DNA of 64,000 bases from RPQJ01 sp044226195 (GTDB lineage Bacteria > Pseudomonadota > Gammaproteobacteria > Steroidobacterales > Steroidobacteraceae). This document shows positions 52,354 through 60,265 of this stretch, in pieces (position 1 is the stretch's first letter; every line of letters starts with the position of its first letter). Made by a program: the position numbers and the translations under genes. The notes below the pieces were generated by a model. It ran no database searches and was not told the origin of the DNA. It was given only the letters and a program-made list of their open reading frames with translations. The stretch spans positions 1-64,000 of the forward strand of contig JBGAHO010000010.1 of the NCBI GenBank assembly GCA_044226195.1. Reading direction: 5' to 3'.

Positions 52354-53242
52354 ATGGCCGACCCGCGCCTGAGACAGCAGATCGAACGCGGCGACTTCGT
52401 CGTCGCCCCCGGGCGTCTTCGACATGATTTCCGCGATGCTCGCCGAGCGCGTCGGGTTCGATGCGGTGTACGCGTCGGGCTACTGGCTCACCGCGTCGTA
52501 CCTCGGCCTGCCGGACGCCGGCATCGCGACCTACACCGAGATGCTGTCGCGCGTGGCGAAGGTCGTCGAGAAATCGACGGCGCCCGTGATCGCCGACGCG
52601 GACACCGGCTTCGGCGGACTGCTCAACGTGCACCACACGGTGCGCGGCTACGAGCGCGCGGGCGTGACCGCGATCCAGATCGAGGACCAGGAGTTCCCGA
52701 AGAAGTGCGGCCACACGCCGTACCGGCGCGTGGTCCCGATGGAGGAGATGGTCGCCAAGGTGAAAGTCGCCGTCGACGCGCGCAGCAGCCGCGACTTCCT
52801 CGTCATCGCGCGGACGGATGCGCGCGGCCAGCATGGATTCGACGAGGCGGTGCGGCGCGGACGCGCCTATGCCGAGGCGGGCGCGGACGTGGTGTTCGTC
52901 GAGGCCCTGCATTCGGAGGACGAGATGCGCGCCGCGTGCGCCGCGATTCCGGCGCCGATGATGGCCAACATGTCGGACGGCGGGAAGACGCCGATCCGCT
53001 CGCAGGCGGAACTGGCCGCGCTCGGCTACCGGCTCGCGATCTTCCCGGCGATGGCGGCGCTGGCGGCGAGCGCGGCCATCGAGCGCGCGATGCAGAACCT
53101 CAAGGCCCACGGCACGAGCCGTTCGCCGGACGTGCCGCTGTTCTCGTTCGACGAGTTCTGCCGCATGGTCGGCTTCGGCGACGTGTGGGCGTTCGAGGAG
53201 AAGTGGAAGGACGTGCTGGAGAAGCGCGGCGCGGGGCCCTGA
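52354..53242 (+). pseudogene. Isocitrate lyase/PEP mutase family protein, frameshifted near the N-terminus
   Basis: The start MADPRLRQQIERGDFVVAPG is in one frame and the rest (VFDMISAMLAERVGFDAVYASGYWL... to EKRGAGP) in another. An extra base in CCCCCGGG (52406-52413) explains the break. The body has ADADTGFGGLLNVHHTV, QIEDQEFPKKCGH and VIARTDARG, the metal and substrate motifs of the 2-methylisocitrate lyase/carboxy-PEP mutase superfamily. The catalytic Cys loop reads KKCGHTP, which favours a lyase over a mutase. About 295 residues if repaired. Sequencing error is quite possible. Confidence 0.75.
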
Positions 53243-53270
53243 AGCGTACGCCGCGCCGCCGGCGCGGAGT

Positions 53271-53310
53271 TGGTGGGCCCGCTGGGATTCGAACCCAGGA
53301 CCAAGGGATT
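53271..53310 (-). tRNA. 3' half of a tRNA, probably tRNA-Ile(CAU) or Met type; 5' half not found
   Basis: Read on the minus strand: AA (37-38), stem TCCCT, variable loop TGGTC, T-arm CTGGG-TTCGAAT-CCCAG, acceptor strand CGGGCCC, discriminator A and an encoded CCA. It fits tRNA positions 37-76 exactly. The expected 5' strand GGGCCCG plus a normal D-arm and AGGGA...CAT could not be found upstream; GGGCCTG-TA at 53636-53644 pairs with the acceptor but no D-arm follows. The anticodon is therefore inferred. Confidence 0.75.
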
Positions 53311-53570
53311 CACGTTCCCCCAGGGTTTCCCCCGGGCGTGGACTATCTCTTCGCCCTCGGCTCGACGCCGGTGGGGCGCGGGACGCTCGACGCCTGTCAT
53401 CAAGGGCACTGAAGCCCTCAGGTAGTCTCTGCACCTTCCGGCGGTGTACCGCCGGCTTGGCTCAGGGTTGCCATCGGCCGAACCGGAAGGTTCCCCTGAA
53501 TTCATCCCGTCCACTTCGCGGATTACGCCGCGAATCGGCATTCCCATCTCAGACGCTGGTGGCATGCAGG
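53311..53570 (-). ncRNA. Group I intron (IA-like core) joined to the tRNA 3' half; 5' end approximate
   Basis: The complete catalytic core is visible on the minus strand. P is at 53489-53500 (TTCAGGGGAACC), Q at 53456-53469 (AACCCTGAGCCAAG), R at 53421-53435 (GGTGCAGAGACTACC) and S at 53340-53350 (AGAGATAGTCC). P3 pairs CGGGATG (53503-53509) with CGTCCCG (53379-53385), P7 pairs GACTA with TAGTC, and P2 arms are at 53515-53521/53528-53534. Extra helices between P7 and P3 suggest subgroup IA. P9.0 (ACG/CGT) places the terminal G at 53311, exactly before tRNA position 37. No ORF is inside. The 5' splice site was not resolved. Confidence 0.8.
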
Positions 53571-53655
53571 ACAAGCCATCGACTGCGCGTTGCATCGAGT
53601 GCACTAGGTGCTTTACTGCAGCAGATCTGCAATGCTACAGGCCCACGGGCGAATT

Positions 53656-54162
53656 CTACAGAATCGGCCGATCAATCCCATGACGCCGCGCAGACGTCCT
53701 GCCGTGCGACCGTCTGGAAGATGCTTGAAACCCGCCAATTTCGCGTCGCGCGCCGCCCCCCGGCGGACGCTTCTCCATCATCTCCGCCTGCAGCTTCTTG
53801 CCCTCGGCGAAGTAGTAGATGAGCTGCGCGAGGCCGACGCCGGCCGGGATCAGGCCGAAGTACTGCACGTCGTGGCCCGCCACGGCGCCGAGCGCGATGA
53901 AGAGCGCGATGCCGATGAACAGCCAGACCAGGCCGGGCAGCAGGTAGCTCGAGCGGCGCGGGGTCTTCATGCCCATGTAGAACGAATCGGGCAGCGGCGG
54001 GATCTCCATGCCGCGCTCGATGGCCGCGAGGCGCTCCTTGTGGTGGGCCTCGATGACGTCCTTGCGGCGCTTGTAGTCGACGATCGAGAACACGATCGGG
54101 ATCGACAGCGACATGACGATGGCCGTGATCGGGATGAAGATGGCGAAAATGTCCTCGTTCAT
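53656..54162 (-). CDS. DUF6249-type membrane protein
   Basis: Protein of 168 residues. An N-terminal helix (IFAIFIPITAIVMSLSIPIVFSIV) leads to a charged segment (DYKRRKDVIEAHHKERLAAIERGMEIPPLP), then two more helices (SYLLPGLVWLFIGIALFIALGAVAG and IPAGVGLAQLIYYF). The layout and ERGMEIPPLP motif match proteins annotated DUF6249, commonly encoded beside an ECF sigma factor. GGAGG lies 6 nt before the ATG. The basic C-terminal tail after MMEKRP looks read-through-like. Probably a target of the divergent sigma factor. Confidence 0.75.
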   Translation of the reverse strand: MNEDIFAIFIPITAIVMSLSIPIVFSIVDYKRRKDVIEAHHKERLAAIERGMEIPPLPDSFYMGMKTPRRSSYLLPGLVWLFIGIALFIALGAVAGHDVQYFGLIPAGVGLAQLIYYFAEGKKLQAEMMEKRPPGGGARREIGGFQASSRRSHGRTSARRHGIDRPIL

Positions 54163-54186
54163 GGGCAACCTCCGTAACGATGGAGG

Positions 54187-54216
54187 TTATATGCGCCGGC
54201 CCGCCGGAAGGTTGCA
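54187..54216 (-). promoter_or_regulatory. ECF-type promoter of the DUF6249 gene
   Basis: Minus strand: -35 TGCAACC (54210-54216), 16-nt spacer, -10 CATATAA (54187-54193). The expected start site lies about 20 nt before the ATG, leaving room for GGAGG. AAC in the -35 is the hallmark of ECF promoters. It mirrors the promoter on the other strand. Confidence 0.6.
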
Positions 54217-54227
54217 GTCCCCGGGCA

Positions 54228-54257
54228 TGCAACCTTTGGGGGCCGGGATGCGTATAA
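54228..54257 (+). promoter_or_regulatory. ECF-type promoter of the sigma/anti-sigma genes
   Basis: -35 TGCAACC (54228-54234), 16-nt spacer, -10 CGTATAA (54251-54257), with the classic AAC and CGT motifs. The transcript would start at about 54262, only a few nt before the ATG, so translation would be nearly leaderless if this promoter is used. Confidence 0.6.
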
Positions 54258-54265
54258 AGGGGGCA

Positions 54266-54817
54266 ATGGGCGCCGGCACCGAACAACTGCTCGCCGAGGG
54301 ACGGCATGCCCGGGCCTTCGACCAGCTCGTGCCCGAATACCGGGACCGGGTCTTTCGCCTCGCCTACTCGATCCTGCGGGACCGGGCGGCGGCGGAGGAC
54401 GCGGCGCAGGAGACGTTCGTCCGTGTCTGGAAGGCCCTGCCGGGGTTCGACGGCCGCGCCGCCCTCGGCACCTGGATCTACGCCATCACCCGCAACACCT
54501 GCCTGATGGAACTGCGCCGGCGCAAGCCGACGGTCTCGTTCGACGACCCGGATTCCGACGAGGCCCACCACGCCGCGGCCGTCTCGGCCGTCGGCCCCGC
54601 CGCCGACCCGGAGCGCGACAACCTGCTGCGGCTGCTCGACACGCTGCCGCGCAACCAGCAGGAGGCCGTGCGCCTGTTCTATCTCGAGGACCGGTCCTAC
54701 GATGCGGTCGCCGAGTCGCTCGGCATGCCGCTCGGCACCGTGAAGAACCTGCTGCACCGGGCGCGCAAGAAGCTCATGGAGCTCGCGCAGCCCGGCCGCG
54801 AGGAGAAAGCCGCATGA
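54266..54817 (+). CDS. ECF RNA polymerase sigma factor
   Basis: Group 4 sigma factor of 183 residues. Region 2 is FDQLVPEYRDRVFRLAYSILRDRAAAEDAAQETFVRVWKAL with GTWIYAITRN, and region 4 is LPRNQQEAVRLFYLEDRSYDAVAESLGMPLGTVKNLLHRARKKLMEL. AAAGGGGG just before the ATG could be a Shine-Dalgarno but overlaps the predicted -10 region. It overlaps the anti-sigma gene (ATGA). Probably autoregulated through the mirror-image promoters. Confidence 0.93.
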   Translation: MGAGTEQLLAEGRHARAFDQLVPEYRDRVFRLAYSILRDRAAAEDAAQETFVRVWKALPGFDGRAALGTWIYAITRNTCLMELRRRKPTVSFDDPDSDEAHHAAAVSAVGPAADPERDNLLRLLDTLPRNQQEAVRLFYLEDRSYDAVAESLGMPLGTVKNLLHRARKKLMELAQPGREEKAA

Positions 54818-55362
54818 ACGCACCCCAACTCCCGGCCCCGTGCGAGAGCTTCGAGCACGAGATCGCCGACCTGGTGGACGGCCTGCTGAACGAGGTCGAT
54901 GCCCGCCGCATCCAGCTTCACATCACCTCCTGCGCCGCCTGCCATGCGTGGCACGACGAGTACGCGGCGCTGGATCGCGAACTGCACGTCGCGCTGCCGG
55001 CGCCCGAACTGAGTGCCGATTTCGACGCGCAGCTGCGGGCCCGCATCCGCACGCTGGCGGTCAACGGCCGGGCCGAACGCAAGGCCGCGGCAGACGCAGA
55101 GCACGATGCCGTCCTGGCGGGACTGCGCCGGGATTCGCAGCGTCGGGCGCTGCTGGGCTCGCTCGGCGGCGGGATCGGCGTGGTCACGCTGGCGATCTTC
55201 GCGCAGGCGCTGGTGCAGCACGCCCCCGTGCTGCAGTTCGTGCTCGGCGGCCCCGATCGCGTGCTGGTGGCGGTCGCCGTCAGCGCGGCGGCGGTGGCGG
55301 GCGCCCTCGGCTGGACGTTCTCGCGCACCACCGTCGCGGTGCCGCGCCTGCTGCGGCGCTGA
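54814..55362 (+). CDS. Anti-sigma factor with zinc-finger (ZAS) domain
   Basis: Membrane anti-sigma factor of 182 residues. The N-terminal ZAS motif is HITSCAACHAWHDEY (HxxxCxxC). A cytosolic linker and two C-terminal membrane helices follow (LGGGIGVVTLAIFAQALV and RVLVAVAVSAAAVAGALGWTF). It would hold the ECF sigma factor at the membrane until a signal arrives. Zinc/thiol chemistry of the ZAS motif makes a redox signal possible. Confidence 0.85.
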   Translation: MNAPQLPAPCESFEHEIADLVDGLLNEVDARRIQLHITSCAACHAWHDEYAALDRELHVALPAPELSADFDAQLRARIRTLAVNGRAERKAAADAEHDAVLAGLRRDSQRRALLGSLGGGIGVVTLAIFAQALVQHAPVLQFVLGGPDRVLVAVAVSAAAVAGALGWTFSRTTVAVPRLLRR

Positions 55363-55365
55363 CGT

Positions 55366-56121
55366 TCATTTGCCGGCCGAATAGCCCTGGTCGATCGCGA
55401 AGTCGGCCCCGGTGATGGCGGCTGCGGCCGGCGTGCACAGGAAGAACACCAGCTCGGCCACTTCGTCGGCGCGGATGAACCGCGCCCGTGCTCCCTGCGG
55501 ATACTTGGCGAGCAAGGCGCGGTAATACGCCTCCGGCTCGCCGCCCCCGTAGCGCTCGGCCTGGAACTTCAGCATCGGCGTGTCGACGTCCGCGGGCGAC
55601 ACGGTATTCGCGCGCACGCCATGCGGCGCGAGCTCGAGCGCGAGCGCCTTGGTGAACACCGTGACGCCGCCCTTCGAGGCGCAGTAGGCCGCGGCGCCGA
55701 GATTGCCCTGGTGCCCGGCGTCGCTCGACACGTTGACGATCACGCCGCCCGCCGCCTTCAGGTGCGGGATCGCCGCGGCGCACATGAAGAACGTGCCCTT
55801 GAGGTTGACGTCGACGACCGCGTCGAAGTCGGCCTCGCTGCAGGCGTCGACCGGTCCCTCCCGCCACACGCCGGCGGCGTTCACCAGGGCATCGAGCCGC
55901 CCGGCAGCGGCCACCGCGGCGTCGACGATCTCCCGGCAGCCGGCGGCCGTGCGCACGTCGCCCACCAGGCGCGCCTCGAGGTCGGGCACGGCGAGTGCGT
56001 CGAGGCGAGCGGCATTGCCGTCGGTCGCGACCACGCGCCAGCCACTGCCCGCGAATTTCGCGACCGTTGCGGCGCCGATGCCGCCGGCCGCCCCGGTCAC
56101 CAGCGCCACCGGAGTCTTCAT
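55366..56121 (-). CDS. Short-chain dehydrogenase/reductase 1
   Basis: Classical SDR of 251 residues with TGAAGGIGAAT (cofactor motif), NAAGVW, the catalytic Ser in VNVSSDAG and YCASKGG (YxxxK). ATDG after strand 2 favours NAD(H). It overlaps the next SDR gene by 4 nt on the same strand and is the last gene of the ilvE-linked run. The substrate is unknown; a sugar or 3-hydroxyacyl substrate are both possible. Confidence 0.88.
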   Translation of the reverse strand: MKTPVALVTGAAGGIGAATVAKFAGSGWRVVATDGNAARLDALAVPDLEARLVGDVRTAAGCREIVDAAVAAAGRLDALVNAAGVWREGPVDACSEADFDAVVDVNLKGTFFMCAAAIPHLKAAGGVIVNVSSDAGHQGNLGAAAYCASKGGVTVFTKALALELAPHGVRANTVSPADVDTPMLKFQAERYGGGEPEAYYRALLAKYPQGARARFIRADEVAELVFFLCTPAAAAITGADFAIDQGYSAGK

Positions 56122-56882
56122 GCGTTGTGATCCTCGACGATGGAGTTGCCGCCGTCCGCGACGATCACCTGGCCCGTGACGTAGGACGCGCCGCGCGACG
56201 CCAGGAACGCGATGACGTCCGCGATCTCCGCCGGCCTGCCCGAGCGCTGCAGCGGCGAGCGACGGCCGGCGGCGGCCTCACGCTCCGTCTGCGACCCGGT
56301 CGCGATCCAGCCGGGTGCCACGGCGTTGACCGTGACGCCACTGCCGGCCGCCTCGAGTGCCACGGCCCGCGTGAAGCCCACGAGCCCTGCCTTGGCAGCG
56401 GCATACGCCGTGTCGCCGCGCACGGCCGCGACGGGTCCCGTGGTCGACGCCACGTTCACGATGCGTCCGTAGCCGCGCGTCTTCATGCCGGGCAGCAGCG
56501 CGCGCGTCACGAGATAGGCCGTGGTGAGGTTGCGGTCGAGCGAGCGCCGCCAGGCGACCGGGTCGAGCCCGGCGAGGTCGCCCGGCTCGTCCATCGTGCC
56601 GAGGATCGCCATGCCCGCGTTGTTCACCAGCACGTCGACGGGCCCCGCCGCTTCGGCGGCGCCTTGCAACGCCTGCACGCCTGCAGGAGTCGTCAGGTCC
56701 GCGACGACGCCCACGACCGCACAGCCTGCGGCCCGCAATTCCTGCGCCCGCTCGTGGATGCGGTCGGTGGTGGAAACGACGATGAGAGCGTGCCCGGCCC
56801 GCCCGAGGGCGAGCGCGGTCGCATGACCGATACCCGTGGGACTGCCCGCGCCGGTGACGACCGCGACAGTCGGCGCGGGCAC
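56118..56882 (-). CDS. Short-chain dehydrogenase/reductase 2 (FabG-like)
   Basis: SDR of 254 residues: TGAGSPTGIGHATALALG, NNAGMA, VNVASTTG and YAAAKAGLVGFTRAVALE. The cofactor loop has a short insertion (GSPTGIG). The GTG at 56882 is used as start (PAPTVAVVTGAG), 5 nt after the ilvE stop; the frame stays open further but overlaps ilvE. Cotranscription with ilvE suggests branched-chain or hydroxyacid metabolism, which is inference only. Confidence 0.88.
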   Translation of the reverse strand: MPAPTVAVVTGAGSPTGIGHATALALGRAGHALIVVSTTDRIHERAQELRAAGCAVVGVVADLTTPAGVQALQGAAEAAGPVDVLVNNAGMAILGTMDEPGDLAGLDPVAWRRSLDRNLTTAYLVTRALLPGMKTRGYGRIVNVASTTGPVAAVRGDTAYAAAKAGLVGFTRAVALEAAGSGVTVNAVAPGWIATGSQTEREAAAGRRSPLQRSGRPAEIADVIAFLASRGASYVTGQVIVADGGNSIVEDHNA

Positions 56883-56887
56883 GGGGG

Positions 56888-57898
56888 TCAGACTTTGCGG
56901 GTCCAGCCGAAGCGGTCCGGCGCTTCGCCGTTCTGGATCGCCACCAGCGCGGCGCGCAGGCGCTGCGTCACGGGCCCGACGTCGCCGTTGCCGACCTTGT
57001 GCTCCTTGCCGTCGTGCACCAGCGTGCCCACGCCGGCGAGCACGGCCGCCGTGCCGGACAGCGCGGCCTCGCCCGTCTTCACCCAGTCCAGCATCTCGGC
57101 CACGTCGAAGACGCGCTCTTCGACCTTGAAGCCGAGGTCGCGGGCCATGGTGAGCAGCGAATCGCGTGTCACGCCGTGCAGGAAAGTCGTGTCGAGGCTG
57201 CGGGTGAGGATGTGGCCCTCGCGGATCAGCAGGAAGTTCGCGGCGCCGGTTTCCTGCACGGAACCGCCCGGGCAGAACAGCACCTGGTCGACCTTGTACT
57301 TTTCCTTCGCCGCGAGCGTGGGGCCCATGGCGGCCGCATAGTTGCCGCCCGTCTTCACCACGCCGAGGTGCTCGGCGGTGCGGTGGCAGCGGTCCTCGAC
57401 GAAGATCCTGAGCGGCTTCATGCCGCCGGCGAAGTAATCCCACACCGGGCTGGCGAGCACGATCAGGGTCGCTTCGCTCGACGGCTGCGAAGCGGCGCCG
57501 ATGTTCGGCATGGTGCCGAACAGCACGGGACGCATGTACAGCGCGCCCGGCGGCTCCGGGACCTGGGCGCGGTTCGCGTCGATGGTCGCGAGGATCATGC
57601 GCTCGAGCTGCGCCGCGTCGGGCTCGGGCAGCGAGAGCAGCTTCGCGCTCTGGCGGATGCGCGCGACGTGCTTGTCCATGCGGAACACGCGGATGCTGCC
57701 GTCGTGCCAGCGATACGCCTTGAACCCCTCGAAGCAGGTGCTGGCGTAGTGCAGCACGTGGGCGGCCGGGTGCATCGCGATGGGCGCGACGGGGCGGATC
57801 TCGTCGGCGCTCCAGCGGCCGTCCTTGAACGTGGCGATGGACATCTGGTCGGCGAGCACCGTGCCGAAGGCGGGACGGGCCTGGGGGTTCGTGGTCAT
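56888..57898 (-). CDS. ilvE: Branched-chain amino acid aminotransferase
   Basis: PLP fold-type IV aminotransferase of 336 residues, acting on Val, Leu and Ile. Diagnostic segments are YASTCFEGFKAYRWHDG, RPVLFGT, the PLP lysine in VVKTGGNYAAAM, QVLFCPGGSVQETGAANFLLI and FLHGVTRDSLL. The length and sequence are of the longer (mitochondrial-like) BCAT type. It lies 31 nt downstream of the bkd genes, which degrade its keto-acid products. Confidence 0.93.
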   Translation of the reverse strand: MTTNPQARPAFGTVLADQMSIATFKDGRWSADEIRPVAPIAMHPAAHVLHYASTCFEGFKAYRWHDGSIRVFRMDKHVARIRQSAKLLSLPEPDAAQLERMILATIDANRAQVPEPPGALYMRPVLFGTMPNIGAASQPSSEATLIVLASPVWDYFAGGMKPLRIFVEDRCHRTAEHLGVVKTGGNYAAAMGPTLAAKEKYKVDQVLFCPGGSVQETGAANFLLIREGHILTRSLDTTFLHGVTRDSLLTMARDLGFKVEERVFDVAEMLDWVKTGEAALSGTAAVLAGVGTLVHDGKEHKVGNGDVGPVTQRLRAALVAIQNGEAPDRFGWTRKV

Positions 57899-57929
57899 GG
57901 CGGGGTCTCGGTGGGTCTGTGACGCTAGT

Positions 57930-59249
57930 TTAGCCGGGGATGAAGATCGTCGCCGGGTGCTCGAGCAGGTCCTTGAGCGCCTGGATCATCGCGGCCGCGT
58001 CGTAGCCGTCGACGAAGCGGTGATCGAACGACGAGGACAGGTTCATCATGCGCCGCACGGTGATCACGCCGTCCAGCACGACCGGCCGGTCGACCGCCTT
58101 GTTCACGCCGACGATTGCCATCTCGGGCGCATTGATGATCGGCGTGGAGACGATGCCCCCGAGCTTGCCGAGGCTGGTGATCGTGATGGTCGAGCCGGTC
58201 AGCTCCTTGCTGGTCGCCTTGCCGGCCTTGGCCGCCTCCGACGCGCGGCGGATCTCCTCCGACAGGCCCCAGAGGCTCAGCGCCTCGGCGTGCCGCACGA
58301 CCGGCACCTTGAGGCCGTCCGGCGTCTGCGTCGCGACGCCGAGGTGCACGCCCGAGTGACGCATCAGCACGCCGCGCTCGGCGTCGTACAGCGCGTTGCA
58401 CTGGGGAAAGCGCTCGAGCACGCGCACCAGCGCCGCGCCGAGGAACGGCAGGTAGGTGAGCGGGGTCGCGCCCTTCGGCTGCTTCGAGTTCAGGTGGCTG
58501 CGCAGCGATTCGAGCTCCGTGACGTCCACTTCCTCCACATAAGAGAAATGCGGGATCGTGCGCTTGGCCTCGGTCATGCGCTGCGCGATCAGGCGCCGCA
58601 CGCCGATGACCTTGATCTCCTGCACCGTCGTGCGCGGGCCGGCCACGGCTGCGACCGCTCCGCTCGGTGCCGGCGGCGTCGCGGTGCCGTTGACCGCGGC
58701 CTCGATGTCCTGCCGCGTGATGCGTCCGGACGGTCCGCTGCCCTGCACCGTGCCGAGGTCGAGGCCGGCTTCGCGCGCGCGTCGGCGCGTGGCAGGCGAC
58801 GCCTTGATGCGCTGGCTGGTCTCCACCGGATTGCGCAGCAGTTCGCCCACGCGCACGGCCGGAGCCGACTCCATCGCCGCCACCGGCTTCGTGACCGGCG
58901 CGGCCTGCGTGACCGGCGCGGCCTGCACGACAGGCGTGGACATCGGGGCAGGCGCCGCGGCCGCCGGCGCGAGTTGCGGCACTTCGTCGGTCGTCGCCGT
59001 ATCGACCACCTCGGTCTCGAACACCACGAATTCGGCGCCGACGCGCACCATGTCGCCGGGCTGGCCGTGCAGGGACACGACGCGGCCGTTCACCGGCGAC
59101 GGCACTTCGACCGCGGCCTTGTCGGTCATCACCTCGGCCATGACCTGGTCTTCGCGCACGGCGTCGCCGACCTTGATGTGCCACGCGACGACTTCGGCCT
59201 GGACCGTGCCTTCGCCGAGGTCCGGCATCTTGAAGATGTAGCGGGTCAT
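57930..59249 (-). CDS. bkdB: Branched-chain 2-oxoacid dehydrogenase E2 (lipoamide acyltransferase)
   Basis: E2 core of 439 residues. One lipoyl domain (1-80, lipoyl lysine in VMTDKAAVEVPSP), an Ala/Pro-rich linker, a peripheral-subunit-binding domain (KASPATRRRAREAGLDLGTVQGSGPSGRITRQDIEA) and a catalytic domain with HRFVDGYDAA (HxxxDG). It overlaps the E1-beta gene by 4 nt. No E3 gene is present here; the general lipoamide dehydrogenase could serve. Confidence 0.93.
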   Translation of the reverse strand: MTRYIFKMPDLGEGTVQAEVVAWHIKVGDAVREDQVMAEVMTDKAAVEVPSPVNGRVVSLHGQPGDMVRVGAEFVVFETEVVDTATTDEVPQLAPAAAAPAPMSTPVVQAAPVTQAAPVTKPVAAMESAPAVRVGELLRNPVETSQRIKASPATRRRAREAGLDLGTVQGSGPSGRITRQDIEAAVNGTATPPAPSGAVAAVAGPRTTVQEIKVIGVRRLIAQRMTEAKRTIPHFSYVEEVDVTELESLRSHLNSKQPKGATPLTYLPFLGAALVRVLERFPQCNALYDAERGVLMRHSGVHLGVATQTPDGLKVPVVRHAEALSLWGLSEEIRRASEAAKAGKATSKELTGSTITITSLGKLGGIVSTPIINAPEMAIVGVNKAVDRPVVLDGVITVRRMMNLSSSFDHRFVDGYDAAAMIQALKDLLEHPATIFIPG

Positions 59250-60262
59250 GCGCTCTCCATGAGGGCCTTGAGTCCGTCCGTCACCCGGCGCTGGCCGGGG
59301 AAGTACTCCCACTCGAACGCATGAGGATACGGCGTATCCCAGCCGGCGACGCGCTGGATCGGCGCCTCGAGGTCCCAGAAGCACTCTTCCTGGATGGTCG
59401 CCGACAGCTCGGCGCCGAAGCCGGCGAAACGCGTCGCCTCGTGCGCGATCAGGCAGCGCCCGGTCTTCTTCACCGACGTGCAGATCGTGTCGACGTCGAG
59501 CGGCACGATGGTGCGCACGTCGATGATCTCGGCGTCGATGCCGAGGTTGCGCGCCGCAGCCTCGGCGACGTACAGCATCGTCCCGTAGGTGACGATGGTG
59601 ACCGCGCCGCCCTTGCGCACCACTTCGGCCTTGCCGATCGGCACCGTGTAGTAGCCCTCGGGCACCTCGCCCTTGGGATGCGTGCTCCACGGCACGGCCG
59701 GCTTGTTCGCGTCGCCGTCGAACGGCCCGTTGTAGATGCGCTTCGGCTCGAAGAACACCACGGGGTCGTCGTCCTCGACCGAGGCGATGAGCAGGCCCTT
59801 GGCGTCGTAGGGATTCGACGGCATCACGATCTTGATGCCGCACACGTGCGCGAAGATCGCCTCGGGACTCTGCGAGTGCGTCTGGCCGCCGCGGATGCCG
59901 CCGCCGCAGGGCGTGCGGATCGTCACGGGTGCCCAGAAGTCGCCCGCGCTGCGAAAGCGCAGGCGCGCGAGTTCGCTGAAGATCTGGTCGCAGGCCGGGT
60001 AGATGTAGTCGGCGAACTGCACCTCGGCGATCGGCCGCAGGCCGTTCACGCCCATGCCGATCGCGGCGCCGACGATCGCGCCTTCGGCGATCGGCGTGTC
60101 GAGCACGCGGTGCTCGCCGTACTTGCGCTGCAGGCCGTCGGTGACGCGGAACACGCCGCCGAAAAAGCCCACGTCCTCGCCGAGCACGACGACGTTCGGA
60201 TCGCGTGCGAGCAGGATGTCCATCGCCGAGTTGAGCGCCTGGATCATGTTCATCTGCGGCAT
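59246..60262 (-). CDS. bkdA2: Branched-chain 2-oxoacid dehydrogenase E1 beta
   Basis: Transketolase-like beta subunit of 338 residues: MNMIQALNSAMDILLARDPNVVVLGEDVGFFGGVFRVTDGLQ, DTPIAEGAIVGAAIGMG, FADYIYPACDQI. It supplies the glutamate that activates TPP in the alpha-beta heterotetramer. It follows E1 alpha by 3 nt. Confidence 0.94.
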   Translation of the reverse strand: MPQMNMIQALNSAMDILLARDPNVVVLGEDVGFFGGVFRVTDGLQRKYGEHRVLDTPIAEGAIVGAAIGMGVNGLRPIAEVQFADYIYPACDQIFSELARLRFRSAGDFWAPVTIRTPCGGGIRGGQTHSQSPEAIFAHVCGIKIVMPSNPYDAKGLLIASVEDDDPVVFFEPKRIYNGPFDGDANKPAVPWSTHPKGEVPEGYYTVPIGKAEVVRKGGAVTIVTYGTMLYVAEAAARNLGIDAEIIDVRTIVPLDVDTICTSVKKTGRCLIAHEATRFAGFGAELSATIQEECFWDLEAPIQRVAGWDTPYPHAFEWEYFPGQRRVTDGLKALMESA

Positions 60263-60265
60263 GGC

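Noticed and set aside
53636..53644. GGGCCTG-TA as the 5' acceptor strand of the broken tRNA
   Set aside because: It pairs with the acceptor 3' strand, but the next bases lack a D-stem, the GG of the D-loop and any AGGGA anticodon stem, so it may be chance. Kept only as a note.
53271..53660. tmRNA (ssrA) instead of tRNA
   Set aside because: There is no tag-peptide frame or tmRNA 5' consensus, and the 3' part fits canonical tRNA positions 37-76 exactly, including a 5-nt variable loop.
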